Positions 46,268-57,131 of a DNA stretch of 64,000 bases are shown one piece after another. Below the pieces are notes generated by a model that saw nothing but the letters and a program-made list of their open reading frames with translations, was not told where the DNA came from and made no database searches. A program made the translations under genes and the position numbers. Source of the DNA: Cotesia glomerata (lineage: Eukaryota; Arthropoda; Insecta; Hymenoptera; Braconidae); assembly GCF_020080835.1 (NCBI RefSeq), contig NW_025401886.1, positions 372,001-436,000 on the forward strand, given 5' to 3'. Numbering within the stretch: position 1 is the first letter of the stretch; every line of letters starts with the position of its first letter.

Positions 46268-46758
46268 TTATGGATAGAGTATTTAATATGGTCCTACGCA
46301 ATTCTGTGTAACCAATTAAAATGCAAAAAAAATATCTAGATATAATTTCATGACTATAACACTAGCGGTCACCCATCCAACTATTAACCCTGCTCAATGC
46401 TGCTTAACTTTGGTGATCTCCGTGTGTCTTGAAGTTTCTGTCTGCTGTGCTGCTGTCTTAGATGATAATGATTCTATGATCTACATAATGTATCATATGA
46501 GTTTATCATAAATGGAATATAAAAATTGATTTTATAATATATTTACATAGTCATAATTCATAATTTATTTATTTTACCGAATTTCATTATAATATAAGAC
46601 TTATTTAAATAATAAAATAAATAATTATTTTATTATTAGGTAGTAGCAGAGCAGACCAAAACATCTCATAGGAAATGTAACAAATTTTCTATTTTAGAAT
46701 TATTTAAACGTAATTATAAACATTACTTTACACTTTTTGTGATTACCAAAAAAGATAA
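46268..46758 (-). repeat. Dispersed 5S-like repeat, copy 2
   Basis: Matches 1793-2275 along its length. Here it is free of the decamer element, showing that the 5S-like unit disperses on its own. The 5S-like core at 46365-46424 (minus) is closer to true 5S than copy 1: the C-box area reads TTAATAGTTGGATGGGTGAC. Confidence 0.65.
46365..46424 (-). ncRNA. 5S-rRNA-like core, copy 2
   Basis: Reverse complement resembles the 5S internal control region (A box, intermediate element, C box). Flanks diverge from 5S on both sides. Confidence 0.6.
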
Positions 46759-47004
46759 TTGAAAGTTAAGATAACTTTTTAAATCCAATTAGTTAATATT
46801 AATTTTGAATGAAATTATTTTTCAAAAAAACATCTGACACCAAATCGACTCTAGCCCTAGGGCTAGAGCGTTCAAATTTTGTTTACTTGCTCTATTTTTT
46901 CTTTATTATTCAAATTTTCTAAAATATGAGCTCTACTGATGTTGTGCTGATCGAGATCTTTCATTTGAGTATACACATGCATTTTTGATATATGTCCTAT
47001 ATAT
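46759..47004. repeat. Half copy of foldback P
   Basis: Ends with CTTTCATTTGAGTATACAC, one arm of the P family seen complete at 49245 and 55632. A CTAGCCCTAGGGCTAG palindrome lies near 46852. Confidence 0.5.
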
Positions 47005-48070
47005 TGTGACATGAGAAAATTTTCTAAAATTTGAAATTCCGAGTTTAACAATTATTAGGTTGGCTAAGCTGAGGAAAAGCAGAGATTCGACGCGCCTGTG
47101 TCGCCCCAAGCAGCCTCCCGATCAGAATGACAAGCTCGAGGTAAACTTAGTAAAAGAAAACGCGCCGAATTTAAATTAAAAATTCAAATAAAAAGAATAC
47201 CGGAATGAGTGTGAACTATTGTTGAATGCATGAGTGAGTGAGACTAGACTATAGCGATCAGACGACCCGCGAATTTCTACGAGCCATCGACGATCAACGT
47301 GACATCTGGCCGCGAGGATAGAACGACGAGAAAATTTGAACGGACCAATGACGACGGAGAGCGATCAACAACAAGTATGCGAGGCGCCATCTGAACACGA
47401 GGCTGATCACTAATCAAAGTATCGACCAATCATCGATCGCAATGGAATACTGGACGCATCCCGGAATACAACGGCCGGCTAGAAGAAGCTGTGAGCTGAT
47501 TGGATGCGAGTTTTTGAAACGAACCGAAAAGAAAAAGAGCATGGGTTGCCGAGGAGGCAGCCATATTAACAAGGAATTCTGATCTGGACGCCGTGACTGG
47601 CATCGTGCAGTTCTCTTTATGATTATTTTTGCTGTTTAATTTTTTTTTTTAAATTTGTCGCTGACGTGAGTACAATTGTGTACATTATTGTGAAATATTT
47701 CGCCGAATTGTTTTGGACACTACGACCCCGGACACGCCATCGCCAAGATATCGACGCTCTTCCGTCAGTTTTGCCGCCAACTTCGCCTACTTGGTCAGCA
47801 TCGCCCGAGACGTCTACGGTAGCTGCAGGGTAAATCTGGTCGCTGTCTTTATTAGCCCCAGGGTGTCATCACCGCGAATTTCGTCGTGTTAAAATAATTT
47901 GTTTATAATTCGAGTTGCACGGAATTAAATAAATTCCGTGCGGTATTTTGAAGCTTAGTGACGACACTCTGCGGCACGGTACCATTGAGTCACGTGTTTG
48001 TGTGTGTGGAATTTTGGTCGGGATTATAAGTACTGTTTACCTACCTCGAGCTTCAAATACCCGACAAAGC
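47005..48070 (+). repeat. Retroelement-like unit R, copy 1
   Basis: A GC-richer block collinear with 49487-49742 plus 51389-52545. Shared blocks are GACTGTGTCGCCCCAAGC, CATCTGG, ATACAACGGCCGGCTAGAAG, GAGGAGGCAGCC, ATCGACGCT and TTAGCCCCAGGGT, several next to GT donor-like sites. It could be the LTR/leader of a retroelement or a repeated 5' exon. No conserved protein. Confidence 0.6.
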
Positions 48071-48296
48071 GGCTTAGTAAATTGCTTTGTAAAATAAGTT
48101 GATGAATTCGAATACTTCGCATCATTTGTTTTTTTTTCTTGTCATTGTTGAACCATTTGACGATTTGAATTATTTTGGATAATTTTGAGATCTTTATTAG
48201 GTTTTTGCGATGACATTTTTTAAGATATAACTTCATCCTGATGTTATACTCATCGAGACCTTTGATTTGAGCACCCACATGCATTTTTATATATTT

Positions 48297-48451
48297 TTAA
48301 CTTCCCGCTAAGAAAATCGAAGATTTTCAAAAATCGGGAAGTTATTGTTTTCACACCGTTTTGCAAAAATCGAGTTTTCATCAACTCTCGACGTTTGAAG
48401 GTCCTAGGAAGCTTCCCTGAATATCCCCGCGAGGTTGTCACGGTGTCTGTA

Positions 48452-48521
<70 letters not shown>

Positions 48522-49208
48522 TATGTGAACCGCTTATAACTTTTGAACGGCTTGACCGATTTCATCGTGGTTGGTGCCATTCGAAAGGGCTTGACCAAAC
48601 TCAGATTTTGAAAGCTATTTGGACCGATTCAGATTAATAGATTTTGAGAAATCTTTAAAAGACTGAAAAAAAAATTTTTTTCAAATGTGGTTTTTTTGGA
48701 ATAACTTTCAAACGGCTTGATGATTCAATTCCAAAAACTAATCAGCTCTTAACCTTAAAAAACCACGTCGATCGCCACCAGTCCGGTCAAAATCGGTTGA
48801 TTCTTTCGAGAGATATCGTGAACGAAAGAAAACCGAAAAAAGTGTTTTTTCGGAATAACTCCGAAATTCCTAGTGCGATCAATTCAAAATTTAAGATTCT
48901 TTGTGAGGCTTAAAAAACTGCGTCGAATGCTGCCAACTGCGTGAAAATCGGTTTATTCATTCAAAAGTTATTGCGGTTTAAAAATTCAAAAAATAGTGTC
49001 TTATCAAATCTCCATCAGACTTTTGAGCTCGAAGAGCTCAAAAGCATAGGAAAGCAATCTCTTTGAACTCGGAGAGCTCAAAATAACCCATAAATTGTAT
49101 TTTTAAGCTCGAAGAGCTCAAAAACGTCATTGGTGCAATTTTAAGCGCCTAAGTATGGAATTAGCGGGAAGTTGCAGGGATGGCCTTCAGGGTCAACCGT
49201 TTTCCTAA
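48297..49208 (-). mobile_element. Hairpin-bearing MITE D, copy 2
   Basis: Inverted relative to 27763-28979, ends TTAACTTCCCGCTAAG and ACGGTTTTCCTAA. Contains a (GT)n tract at ~48459-48517 and the same three palindromes near 49022-49125. Open frames over the dinucleotide tract are artefacts. Confidence 0.85.
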
Positions 49209-49244
49209 TTTTTTATATATACATATATAAATATATGAATAATT

Positions 49245-49480
49245 GATGTGGGTACTCAAATGAAAGGTCTTGATGAGTGTAACATTGAAGTGAGCTTATA
49301 TCCTTAAAAATGTCAATAATTCACAAGATACAAGGTAGTTTCTTAATTATGTTAAATCGCACTGTATTTTCTTAACTATTGAAGTTTTTAAAGATATAAG
49401 CTCATTTCGATTTACACTCATCGAGACCTTTCATTTGAGTAACCACATCAATTTTTCATATTTTTATATATATTATATAT
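49245..49480. repeat. Foldback P, copy 1
   Basis: Inverted arms: TGGGTACTCAAATGAAAGG ... CTTTCATTTGAGTAACCACA, each followed inward by GAGCTTATATC-like words. About 235 bp. Confidence 0.75.
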
Positions 49481-49486
49481 ATTGTG

Positions 49487-49742
49487 ACATGGGAAAAATT
49501 CCCCATGTCAAAAGACTAGTTTGGCTATTTGTTTTATTTTAATTTTCTATATCATTATTAATTATTTTGGCTCAGCTGAAAGAATGCGGAGATTCAACGC
49601 GACTGTGTCGCCCCAAGCGGCCTCCTGATCAGAGTGTGAAGCTTGAGGTAAGGCTTATACCCGAAACCGCGCTGAATTTGAAAAGTACGCATGAATGAGT
49701 GTGATTATTGTAGAGAGTATGTGAGAGTGAGAGCGAAATTGA
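49487..49742 (+). repeat. Unit R, copy 2, left part
   Basis: Continues at 51389 after the MULE insertion; begins TTGTGACATGGGAAAAATT. Confidence 0.6.
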
Positions 49743-51388
49743 GGGAGTATTCTACTGTAGAATTTTGAAAAAATCGAAAAAATTTTTTTTTTCATATTTT
49801 CAAAGTTTAGATATTCAAAAATATGTCATTAAAAAGATTTTTCAAAATTCCTATTATTTCATGAGTTATAGCCGTTTCAGTGACGTGGCATCGGTTCCGG
49901 TCCGACCGCTACAAGTTAACAAAAGACGGTAGGCGTTCCCGAGTCCCTACTTATGTCCTTTATCCTACTTTCAAGGACATTCTTGATATTAACCCCTACA
50001 ATGATAACCCGGTAGTAGAAAAAAAGGAGTGTGTTGGGCATGTTAAAAAACGCATGGGTTCACGGTTACGTAAAGCAAAAAAAGATAATAAAGGTATTGG
50101 TGACAAAGGCGCTGGTAAACTCACTGATAAGCTTATCAATGAATTGTCTTTATATTATGGTTTGGCAATTCGTCGAAACCCAGATTCTGTTGAAGACATG
50201 AAGAGAGATGTGTGGGCAATCTACTTTCATAAAATTTCAACTAACGAAAATCCTCAGCACATGAATTGTTCATCTAGTTGGTGCAAGTATCAGAAGGCAA
50301 TAGAAGACGGCACTATTGACGAATTTGACCACAAAAATCCTCCTCTGAATGACAAATTTTTAGAAGTAATAAAACCAATTTATGAAAGTTTATCAGCTGA
50401 TTCTTTATTGGAACGATGTTTGGGTTCTGAAACCCAAAATAATAACGAATCTTTGAATTCGTTAATTTGGACGTTTGCTCCGAAGGACATTCACGCTGGA
50501 CCGAAGACAATTGAAATTGCCACTTTCTTCGCAGTTAGTATTTTTAATGAAGGTTTTATACCTATATTAAAAATCTTAAATGTTATGGGAATCATGATTG
50601 GCCCAGAAGCTAATGCTTTTGCAGCAAGACGGAACGAAGCGCGTATCGAAGCGCTCGGAACTCCGGACTTCAGAGGCGTCAAAGGAGGGTAGAACTGCAC
50701 GTCTTCACAAGAGAACATCGGAGAATGAGCATTTTGAAGTAGAGGAAAGATTCTTATATGGAGCAGGAATTGCCGATTAAAAATATGTAAGTATTCTGTA
50801 CCATTCAAGTAAAATTGTCGAAAACTTGTCTCAAAACTTTGAACGCGTTTTTCTCGGAACTACTTTTTTCGAGCTGGCGGTAAGGATATCTCGAGTTCTA
50901 ATGAACTGATTTACTACAAATTTGAAGAGGATGTTCTCTATACGTCGCTTCATCTCGTGAACCCTGCCTAAAACTATAACTTCTCATTTAGTATTTTTAA
51001 AAAATTCGGAATTGTTAAAAAAATATGAAAAAAAAAATTTTTTTTTCAAACTGCTGCCATTTAAAAAAAAAATTTTTTTTTTAACTTATCCAAAGGTTAT
51101 ACGATAGCGGCATCTATAATAATTAAGAATCAGTCTGTTTTTTATGTTTCAGATCACCAGGAGGGTTGGAATAATGCACGCCAGGACACCCTCTTTTTTT
51201 TTGACCCCCCACTTTGACTGCTCATAACTTTGTCAATTTCAATTTTTTTTTTTTAATAATTTTTTTATGTAATAATAAAACATCAATAAACAAATGATAA
51301 AAAATTGATTGTGAAAATATTTTTTGTTTCCTTCGTACAGCGCTTCTAAAACCGGGCGAAATTCATGCCTCTACAGTAGAATACTCCC
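49743..51388 (+). mobile_element. MULE-type element with deleted transposase, 19-bp TIR
   Basis: Perfect inverted ends GGGAGTATTCTACTGTAGA (49743-49761 and 51370-51388) interrupt unit R. It carries one transposase fragment (49880-50692). I could not find a clean 8-9-bp target duplication. Confidence 0.8.
49880..50692 (+). pseudogene. Mutator-like transposase fragment
   Basis: The 270-codon frame has no ATG at its start (first codon GTG), so it is a fragment. Recognisable family blocks are ECVGHVKKRMGSRLRK, GKLTDKLINELSLYYGLAIR, SSSWCKYQKAIEDGT, LLERCLGSETQNNNESLNSL and GPEANAFAARRNEAR, matching an insect Mutator-like transposase family. The expected upstream acidic block (GDGDS type) before TFKDILD is replaced by unrelated residues (TWHRFRSDRYKLTKDGRRSR), implying an internal deletion that removed the first catalytic Asp and everything N-terminal. 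Downstream the frame ends at a stop at 50690-50692. Confidence 0.8.
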
Positions 51389-52679
51389 TTAAGTTTAAGC
51401 GATCAGACGAACCCGCGAATTTACACAGAGCCATCAACGACCAGCGTGACATCTGGAGGAGGACCACAGCGAGAGCGAAGCAAAATTTGAAACCGACGAA
51501 TGACGACGGCGTTTGAGAAACTTAAGTCGAGCGAGGCACCATCTGGATGCCGAAAGCCGAACCGAGTGACATATCGACCAATCATCGATCGCAACGGAGT
51601 ACTGGACGCATCCCGTAATACAACGGCCGGCTAGAAGAAGCCGTGAGCTGATTGGACGCGAGTTTTTTGAGCTAACGGAAAACTAGAGAACACATGTTGC
51701 CGAGGAGGCAGCCATAATTGGATTCAGATCTGGACGCCGTGCCTGTTAGTCGCACCAATTCCGCTATAAGCATTAAAATATTTTACAACGCAATTAACCA
51801 CCATTATTGAGTTAAATATTGTACATTGTTAAGATTTATTTTACGATTGTACCTTGTCGAAGCTATTGTTCACGACCACTGTGTAGATTATTGCCGAGTG
51901 ACGATTACTTAGTATTATTACGTGCACGTGGGAGACGCCATCGCCGAGACATCGACGCTATTCCGCCTGCTATCCCACCAACTTCGTTGAGAGTCAGCTA
52001 CCTGGACGAGTACCGACCCGAGGGGTTCACTGCTGCCGCAGGGTGAGTCTGATCGGTAATTTAGCCCCAGGGTATCCTCACCGCGATATCGCGATCAATT
52101 TTAGTAAATTTCACCAGTTGGATTTTTGGTGTAATTTTTTTTTATTAATATTTTTTTTTTACGAAAGTAATTATTGAATTTCTTTCGGATTATCGAGACG
52201 TGTGTGACGACACTCAGAGGCACGGTACTATCGGGGTGTATTTGTGTGTGTGTTCGTAAAATTAAAACGTAGATTCCAAGTCGAGCGTTCGCTTCTTATT
52301 ATGAATTTTTTTTGTTATTTTTTTTTGTTCGAGACGCTATCATTGAACCAACTATGTGACATTATTATTACTATTGTTAATGGTCGTATTGGTTGGAACA
52401 TTGATATATGCCGACAATCGAACATGGTTTTTTTTTTGTTGTTGTTATTAAACGTTACGCTCGAGAAATTTGGAGCTGTGTATGACAGCTAGCCCGACCG
52501 ACGCGCCATCTCCAAGCGCAGGCCCAAACTTATCTCGAGCTTCAACTACCCGCAAGCTTAGTCGATTTACCGACCGTAATTAGTTATCCACCCCGAGCCC
52601 GCCAAATTGTTGAATTTTTGAATTATTATTTTGCGAATCATCGTCGAATTAAAGTTACATTGTGTTTAATTTGCTATGA
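51389..52679 (+). repeat. Unit R, copy 2, right part with exon-like block
   Basis: Continues copy 2. A block encoding RGRRHRRDIDAIPPAIPPTS ends at GCAGGGTGAGT, a good splice donor, and copy 1 has the same architecture with GCAGGGTAAAT. Whether this is a retroelement leader exon or a gene-derived exon is unclear. Confidence 0.5.
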
Positions 52680-53345
52680 CAAATTAATTGGGGAATCTGC
52701 GAGCCACCGATGGGCCGAATTTAATTTTTTTTTATTTATTTGTTTAATTATTAATTAATTTTGAAAAAATTAATTGTTTATTCCATTGTATTATTAATTA
52801 TACACTAATTGGGGAATTTGCGAGCCACCGAGGGACCGAATTTAATTTTTTTTATTTGTTTAATTATTAATTAATTTTGGAAAAATTAATTGTTTATTCC
52901 ATTGTATAATTAATTATAAATTAATTTGGGAATTTGCGAGCCATTGACGGACCGACTTTAAGCTTTTATTGAATTATTAATTAGTTTGAGACAAATTAAT
53001 TGTTTATTTCATCGTATAAGTAATTATTAGTTAATTTGAGATGAATTAATTATTTAGAGTACTGTATTATGAAGTATAATTGCTCTTGAGCATTTGCGAT
53101 CCACCGACGCACCGAATTGAGTTTTATTATTGTGTTTTTATTATTAATTAATTTGAGCAAAAATTAATTGTTTATTTCATCGTATAAGTAATAAATTAAT
53201 TCGGGATTTTTACGAGCCGTTGACAGACTGAATATAATTTTTGGTTATAATTAAGTAATTTGAAGATCGATTAATTGCTAACGTCATCGTAGTATTAATT
53301 ATAAGTCATTTAAATTATTATCTGCGAGCCACCGACGTATCAATA
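52680..53345 (+). repeat. ~115-125-bp satellite array, about 5-6 units
   Basis: Units contain GCGAGCCACCGA(C/G)GGACCGAA, then an AT-rich part with TTAATTGTTTATTCCAT. Units decay toward the right end. Confidence 0.85.
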
Positions 53346-53846
53346 TTATTATTGTTTCTTTCAGTTATTATTGTAATTTTTGGAAAATTATTAATAATTC
53401 TCGGCAACTGTTAAAATAAATTGTTGACTGGACATTCGGCGATTACTGTTTTTTTTTTGTTTTCTTTTCCCGAGCTTACTTAGATTTAAGCATTTTACGT
53501 TTCGCCGTTCATTCGAATTTTAAATCTCTTCGTCATCGACCCGCCGCCCGACGACAAACGACAACGACTTTGAATCGTGGAACGGTAAGTTCCTGGCGCC
53601 CAACTACCTTCGAAACCCAGGTAAGCCAATTTAGGTGGTGTTCTCCGGCCCTGTCGACGCCAGTGCCGGTGAAAAGACCATTATGATATGTATATTATAC
53701 ATATATGTAGCGGCTAGGATGGAAACCATCTACGAATTGTATGCGTTTTTTTTTGTTCGACTGTGTAGTTAGAGAGTAAGAAGAAGGGGGAAAGGTAGAA
53801 AAGGTATTTGTGTGGGTAAGGCATTTCGTGTAGACAGTGACACACA
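53346..53846 (+). other. Possible end of unit R with PBS-like word
   Basis: At ~53600 CCTGGCGCCCAACTACC resembles an LTR-element primer-binding site, and two GTAAG words flank it. This supports a retroelement leader reading for unit R. No ORF follows. Confidence 0.35.
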
Positions 53847-53863
53847 CATATATATATAGTGTG

Positions 53864-53939
<76 letters not shown>

Positions 53940-53952
53940 CTATATATATATA
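53847..53952. repeat. (TA)n microsatellite
   Basis: Mostly TA with rare interruptions. Confidence 0.95.
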
Positions 53953-54298
53953 AGCGAAATACCACTCACTCATCACGAGATCTCCGAAACTATTCGCCCG
54001 ATTGACTTGAAATTTAGCATAGTTACTCCATTCGTGATGTAGACGCTCACTAAGAACGGATTTTACGCAATTCCTAGCCAAAATGAATTTTTCGTCTACC
54101 ATCACATATGCCCTCCCCTCCCCCCCCCCTCATTCTTCTCCTACCCTCCCGTGCCCTTTCATCTTTCCCCTTCCCTATATCTCTCTCTTTTTGGGAGCGA
54201 AATATCATTTTGACCCTCTAATCTAAGAAACCATCAGTGGCACCCGTAAATTATCGAACTCAACCCCCCTACAACCACCCACGCTAATCAACCTTTGC
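53953..54298 (+). repeat. Widespread insect repeat module
   Basis: ACTCACTCATCACGAGATCTC, then GACGCTCACTAAGAACGGA, is a module I recognise from the leading end of common insect repeats. Its partner end may be the ACTAGCTGATACCCGCCCGC segment at 54833. A polypyrimidine stretch lies at 54110-54190. Confidence 0.4.
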
Positions 54299-54436
54299 CA
54301 TGGTTACCATTGTCATGGTTATCGTTGCCATGGTTATAGTTGCTATGGTTACCGTTGCCGTGGTTACCGTTGCCATGGTTACCGTTACCATGGTTGCCGT
54401 TACCATGGTTACCGTTATCATGGTTACCGTTGCTAT
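54299..54436. repeat. 15-bp minisatellite (CCATGGTTACCGTTG)n
   Basis: About nine degenerate 15-bp units. On the minus strand it would read as NHGNG pentapeptides; no gene context supports coding. Confidence 0.92.
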
Positions 54437-54832
54437 AATAACTGTCAAAATGATTGATTTTAAATTTTATCGATTGACTGTTGGGACAGTAGGAATTCAT
54501 AATCATACGTTTTTTAAGAAAGAATAGCTAAATCATTAATAACTGAAATAACTTATATGTATTGGAATAATCATGAAGGATGAACTCGATTATATCATAA
54601 CACAGATAAATTAAACATAAATATTATCAAGTTGATATTGTTAAATGATTATACTGATTTTAATGATTAAAATTAAAATGGTAAATTGTGTCTGATGCGT
54701 CTTCTCTAAAATTTTACAACGATATCGTTAAATTATTATAAAAAACGGTCGATTTAAGATAATTTCTAATAAAATGAGTAATGATAAATATATTTTTAAA
54801 TACCACTTAATTTGTTATGAATTTATTAATAA
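54437..54832. other. AT-rich spacer, nothing recognised
   Basis: No ORF, RNA or repeat boundary seen. Confidence 0.5.
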
Positions 54833-55622
54833 CTAGCTGATACCCGCCCGCTTCGATAGGAATACAATAAATTTTTATGGTGTAACCTAGATGAAAAATA
54901 TAAACAAAATGGTTAATTTCAAAAAGATAATGAATATAAATTTTGAATTAGAGAAAAGTGATTGTTTGTGATGACCGGTGTTAGCGAGTATTAAATATAT
55001 GAGAAAAGTATTTTATTATTAACATTTTTTTTAAAATTAAAAATTATTGACATTTTTTAAAAAATTAAATAATACTATGAAGAGGAAAAGAATAGGAGTT
55101 ATGGATAATTATTACGTGAATCGTTCCAACATTCACGTAACAGAATAATTGGAGGAGGAAGAGATTGAGAAAGAAATAGGAAGGACCTTCTTAATAAGAG
55201 TTTACAGAATATGCGAGAAAAAATTCAGATAGCTCGGACAGGGATTCGAACCCAGAACCTTCCGGTGACATGTCGGTTACTTCTACCATTTGACCTATCC
55301 GGTCTAGACTAAATGTTTAGGATAACATTATTATAATGGGAACGCATCTCACTACACAGTACGTCATGGGTGATGCGGAAATCTGTCTAATGACAGATTT
55401 ACTGACTAACTGACCCATTGATTGATTGATTATTAATAATAAAATACTTTTCTCATATATTTAATACTCGCTAACACCGGTTATCATAAACAATCACTTT
55501 TCTCTAATTCAAAATTTATATTAATTATCTTTTTGAAATTAATCATTTTGTTTATATTTTTCATATAGGTTACAACATAAAATTTTATTGTATGCCCAGC
55601 GAAGCGGGTGGGTATCAGCTAG
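54833..55622. mobile_element. Foldback with ACTAGCTGATACCCGC ends and SINE core
   Basis: The arms (54833-~55022 and ~55428-55622) are reverse complements, from ACTAGCTGATACCCGCC to ATTAAATATATGAGAAAAG. The loop holds a tRNA-derived SINE on the minus strand. Confidence 0.8.
55232..55304 (-). tRNA. tRNA-like SINE head
   Basis: The minus strand has TAGGTCAAATGGTAGAAG (A box) and TCTGGGTTCGAATCCCTG (B box/T arm). Similar in layout to the heads at 11841 and 12095. Anticodon arm imperfect. Confidence 0.45.
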
Positions 55623-55631
55623 TATATATAT

Positions 55632-55865
55632 ATATGAAAAATTAATGTGGGTACTCAAATGAAAAGTCTCGATGAGTGTAACTCCAAGATGAGCTTATAT
55701 CGTAGAAAACATCATCAGCAGACAAAATAGGACGTCATTTCTTAATTATTGAAACTTTTTCAAATAGCAATATCAAATAGCAAATATCAAAGATATAAGC
55801 TCATCCCGATGTTACACTCATCAAGAGCTTTCATTTGAGTATCCACATGCATTTTTGATATATTT
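55632..55865. repeat. Foldback P, copy 2
   Basis: GTGGGTACTCAAATGAAAAG mirrored by CTTTCATTTGAGTATCCACA; same inner words as 49245-49480. Confidence 0.75.
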
Positions 55866-57057
55866 TTCACATATATATATATATATCTAATATATAAAAT
55901 TCTCGTATCACAATGTTCGTCCCCATACTCCTCCGAAACGGCTTGACCGATTCTCATAAAATTTTCTATGCATATTCAGTAAGCCTGAGAATCGGCTACT
56001 ATCTATTTATCTAACCTCTAAGTGATAAGGGGTGTTCACCCCAAACATTTTTTTTTATTTTTTTATTATGTGGCATCAAAAAATACATATAACTCTAAAT
56101 TTGCACTTTTTTATCACCAAACCTTGCTTTTTAATAGTCATTTTCATAATTTTATCATTTTCTATCCCGCTCGATAACATCAATTATTATCACTTGGTAA
56201 GTTATCCCCTCCATGTGTCTACAGGTGTCACTTCTCACCCTGTAAACATCACGGAGTAGGGATGTTACCTCTACAGTTTTCGGCTATTATTAGTGTTTAT
56301 GCTTCAAGCGTAGTAGTTAAACATTTTTACTATCTCAGTGTAACTCTCATATCAAATATATTCTCGAGTAATTTTATTATTTATTTATTAATAACTAATA
56401 TTATCGAATATAATTAATTATTAATAACTAATAAAATTATTAATTTTGAGTGTAAATCACACGATCAGTTAATTAAGTGACTTACATAATCTCTAAAATA
56501 CTCAACACGTGTCACGAGTTCCCGCAAACAACGGCTATTGAGTTTTACCCTGGCGGATTCGTGGTCACGGTAAAATGATCGTGAAACGACGGTGAATGAA
56601 CTGTGAATTCACAGTGTCGACGAATGATCGTCGAATAACCCTCACTTGACTATCGAACGGCCGTCATTTGATAGTGAACGACGAGTATCATTGTGAAAGT
56701 TTTTCACTGTTACTTTATGATTTTTATTCTGTATAGTTATTATACTTCACTATTCGAAAAACCAAATTTTTACTTGCCTTGGCGGTTTCGGCGACACGGT
56801 GAAAGCACGGTCGAATGACGGTAGTTTCACGGTCGTTTCACCGTATAAAGTTCGTTCTTACCGAGCGATCTGTCAGTCAGCATCGGATACCGTTGTGAAC
56901 GATATCTACTATAAATTTATTGAATATTTACGGTGCATACGCAAGTGAATCTACGACGTTATGACCGACACTGTACGCTCAATATACTGTCCAAATACGG
57001 TGATTTTACGCTACTATCACGGACAATAAAATAAAAAAAAATTTGCGGACAGTCTAG

Positions 57058-57131
57058 ACCGAGACTCGAACCCGATTCATCTGGTCGCGCGCCCAAGACT
57101 CTACCAGCTAGGCTATCTAAAACACTGCACG
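57058..57131 (-). tRNA. tRNA-like sequence in arm b
   Basis: The minus strand has TAGCCTAGCTGGTAGAGTC (A box), an anticodon-loop-like GGGCGCGCGACC, and ATCGGGTTCGAGTCTCGGT (B box). Duplicated inverted in b'. Confidence 0.45.

Noticed and set aside
48395..48637. Cys/Val or Thr/His repeat protein
   Set aside because: Translation of a (GT)n microsatellite in MITE D.
53695..54105. Tyr/Ile repeat protein on the minus strand
   Set aside because: Translation of (TA)n; no gene signals.
54288..54527. NHGNG- or VTVAMV-repeat proteins
   Set aside because: Both are frames of the 15-bp minisatellite; no start context, splice sites or partner exons.
56032..56259. Open frame shared with 12733-12924
   Set aside because: Non-coding 5' region shared by the two Helitrons.
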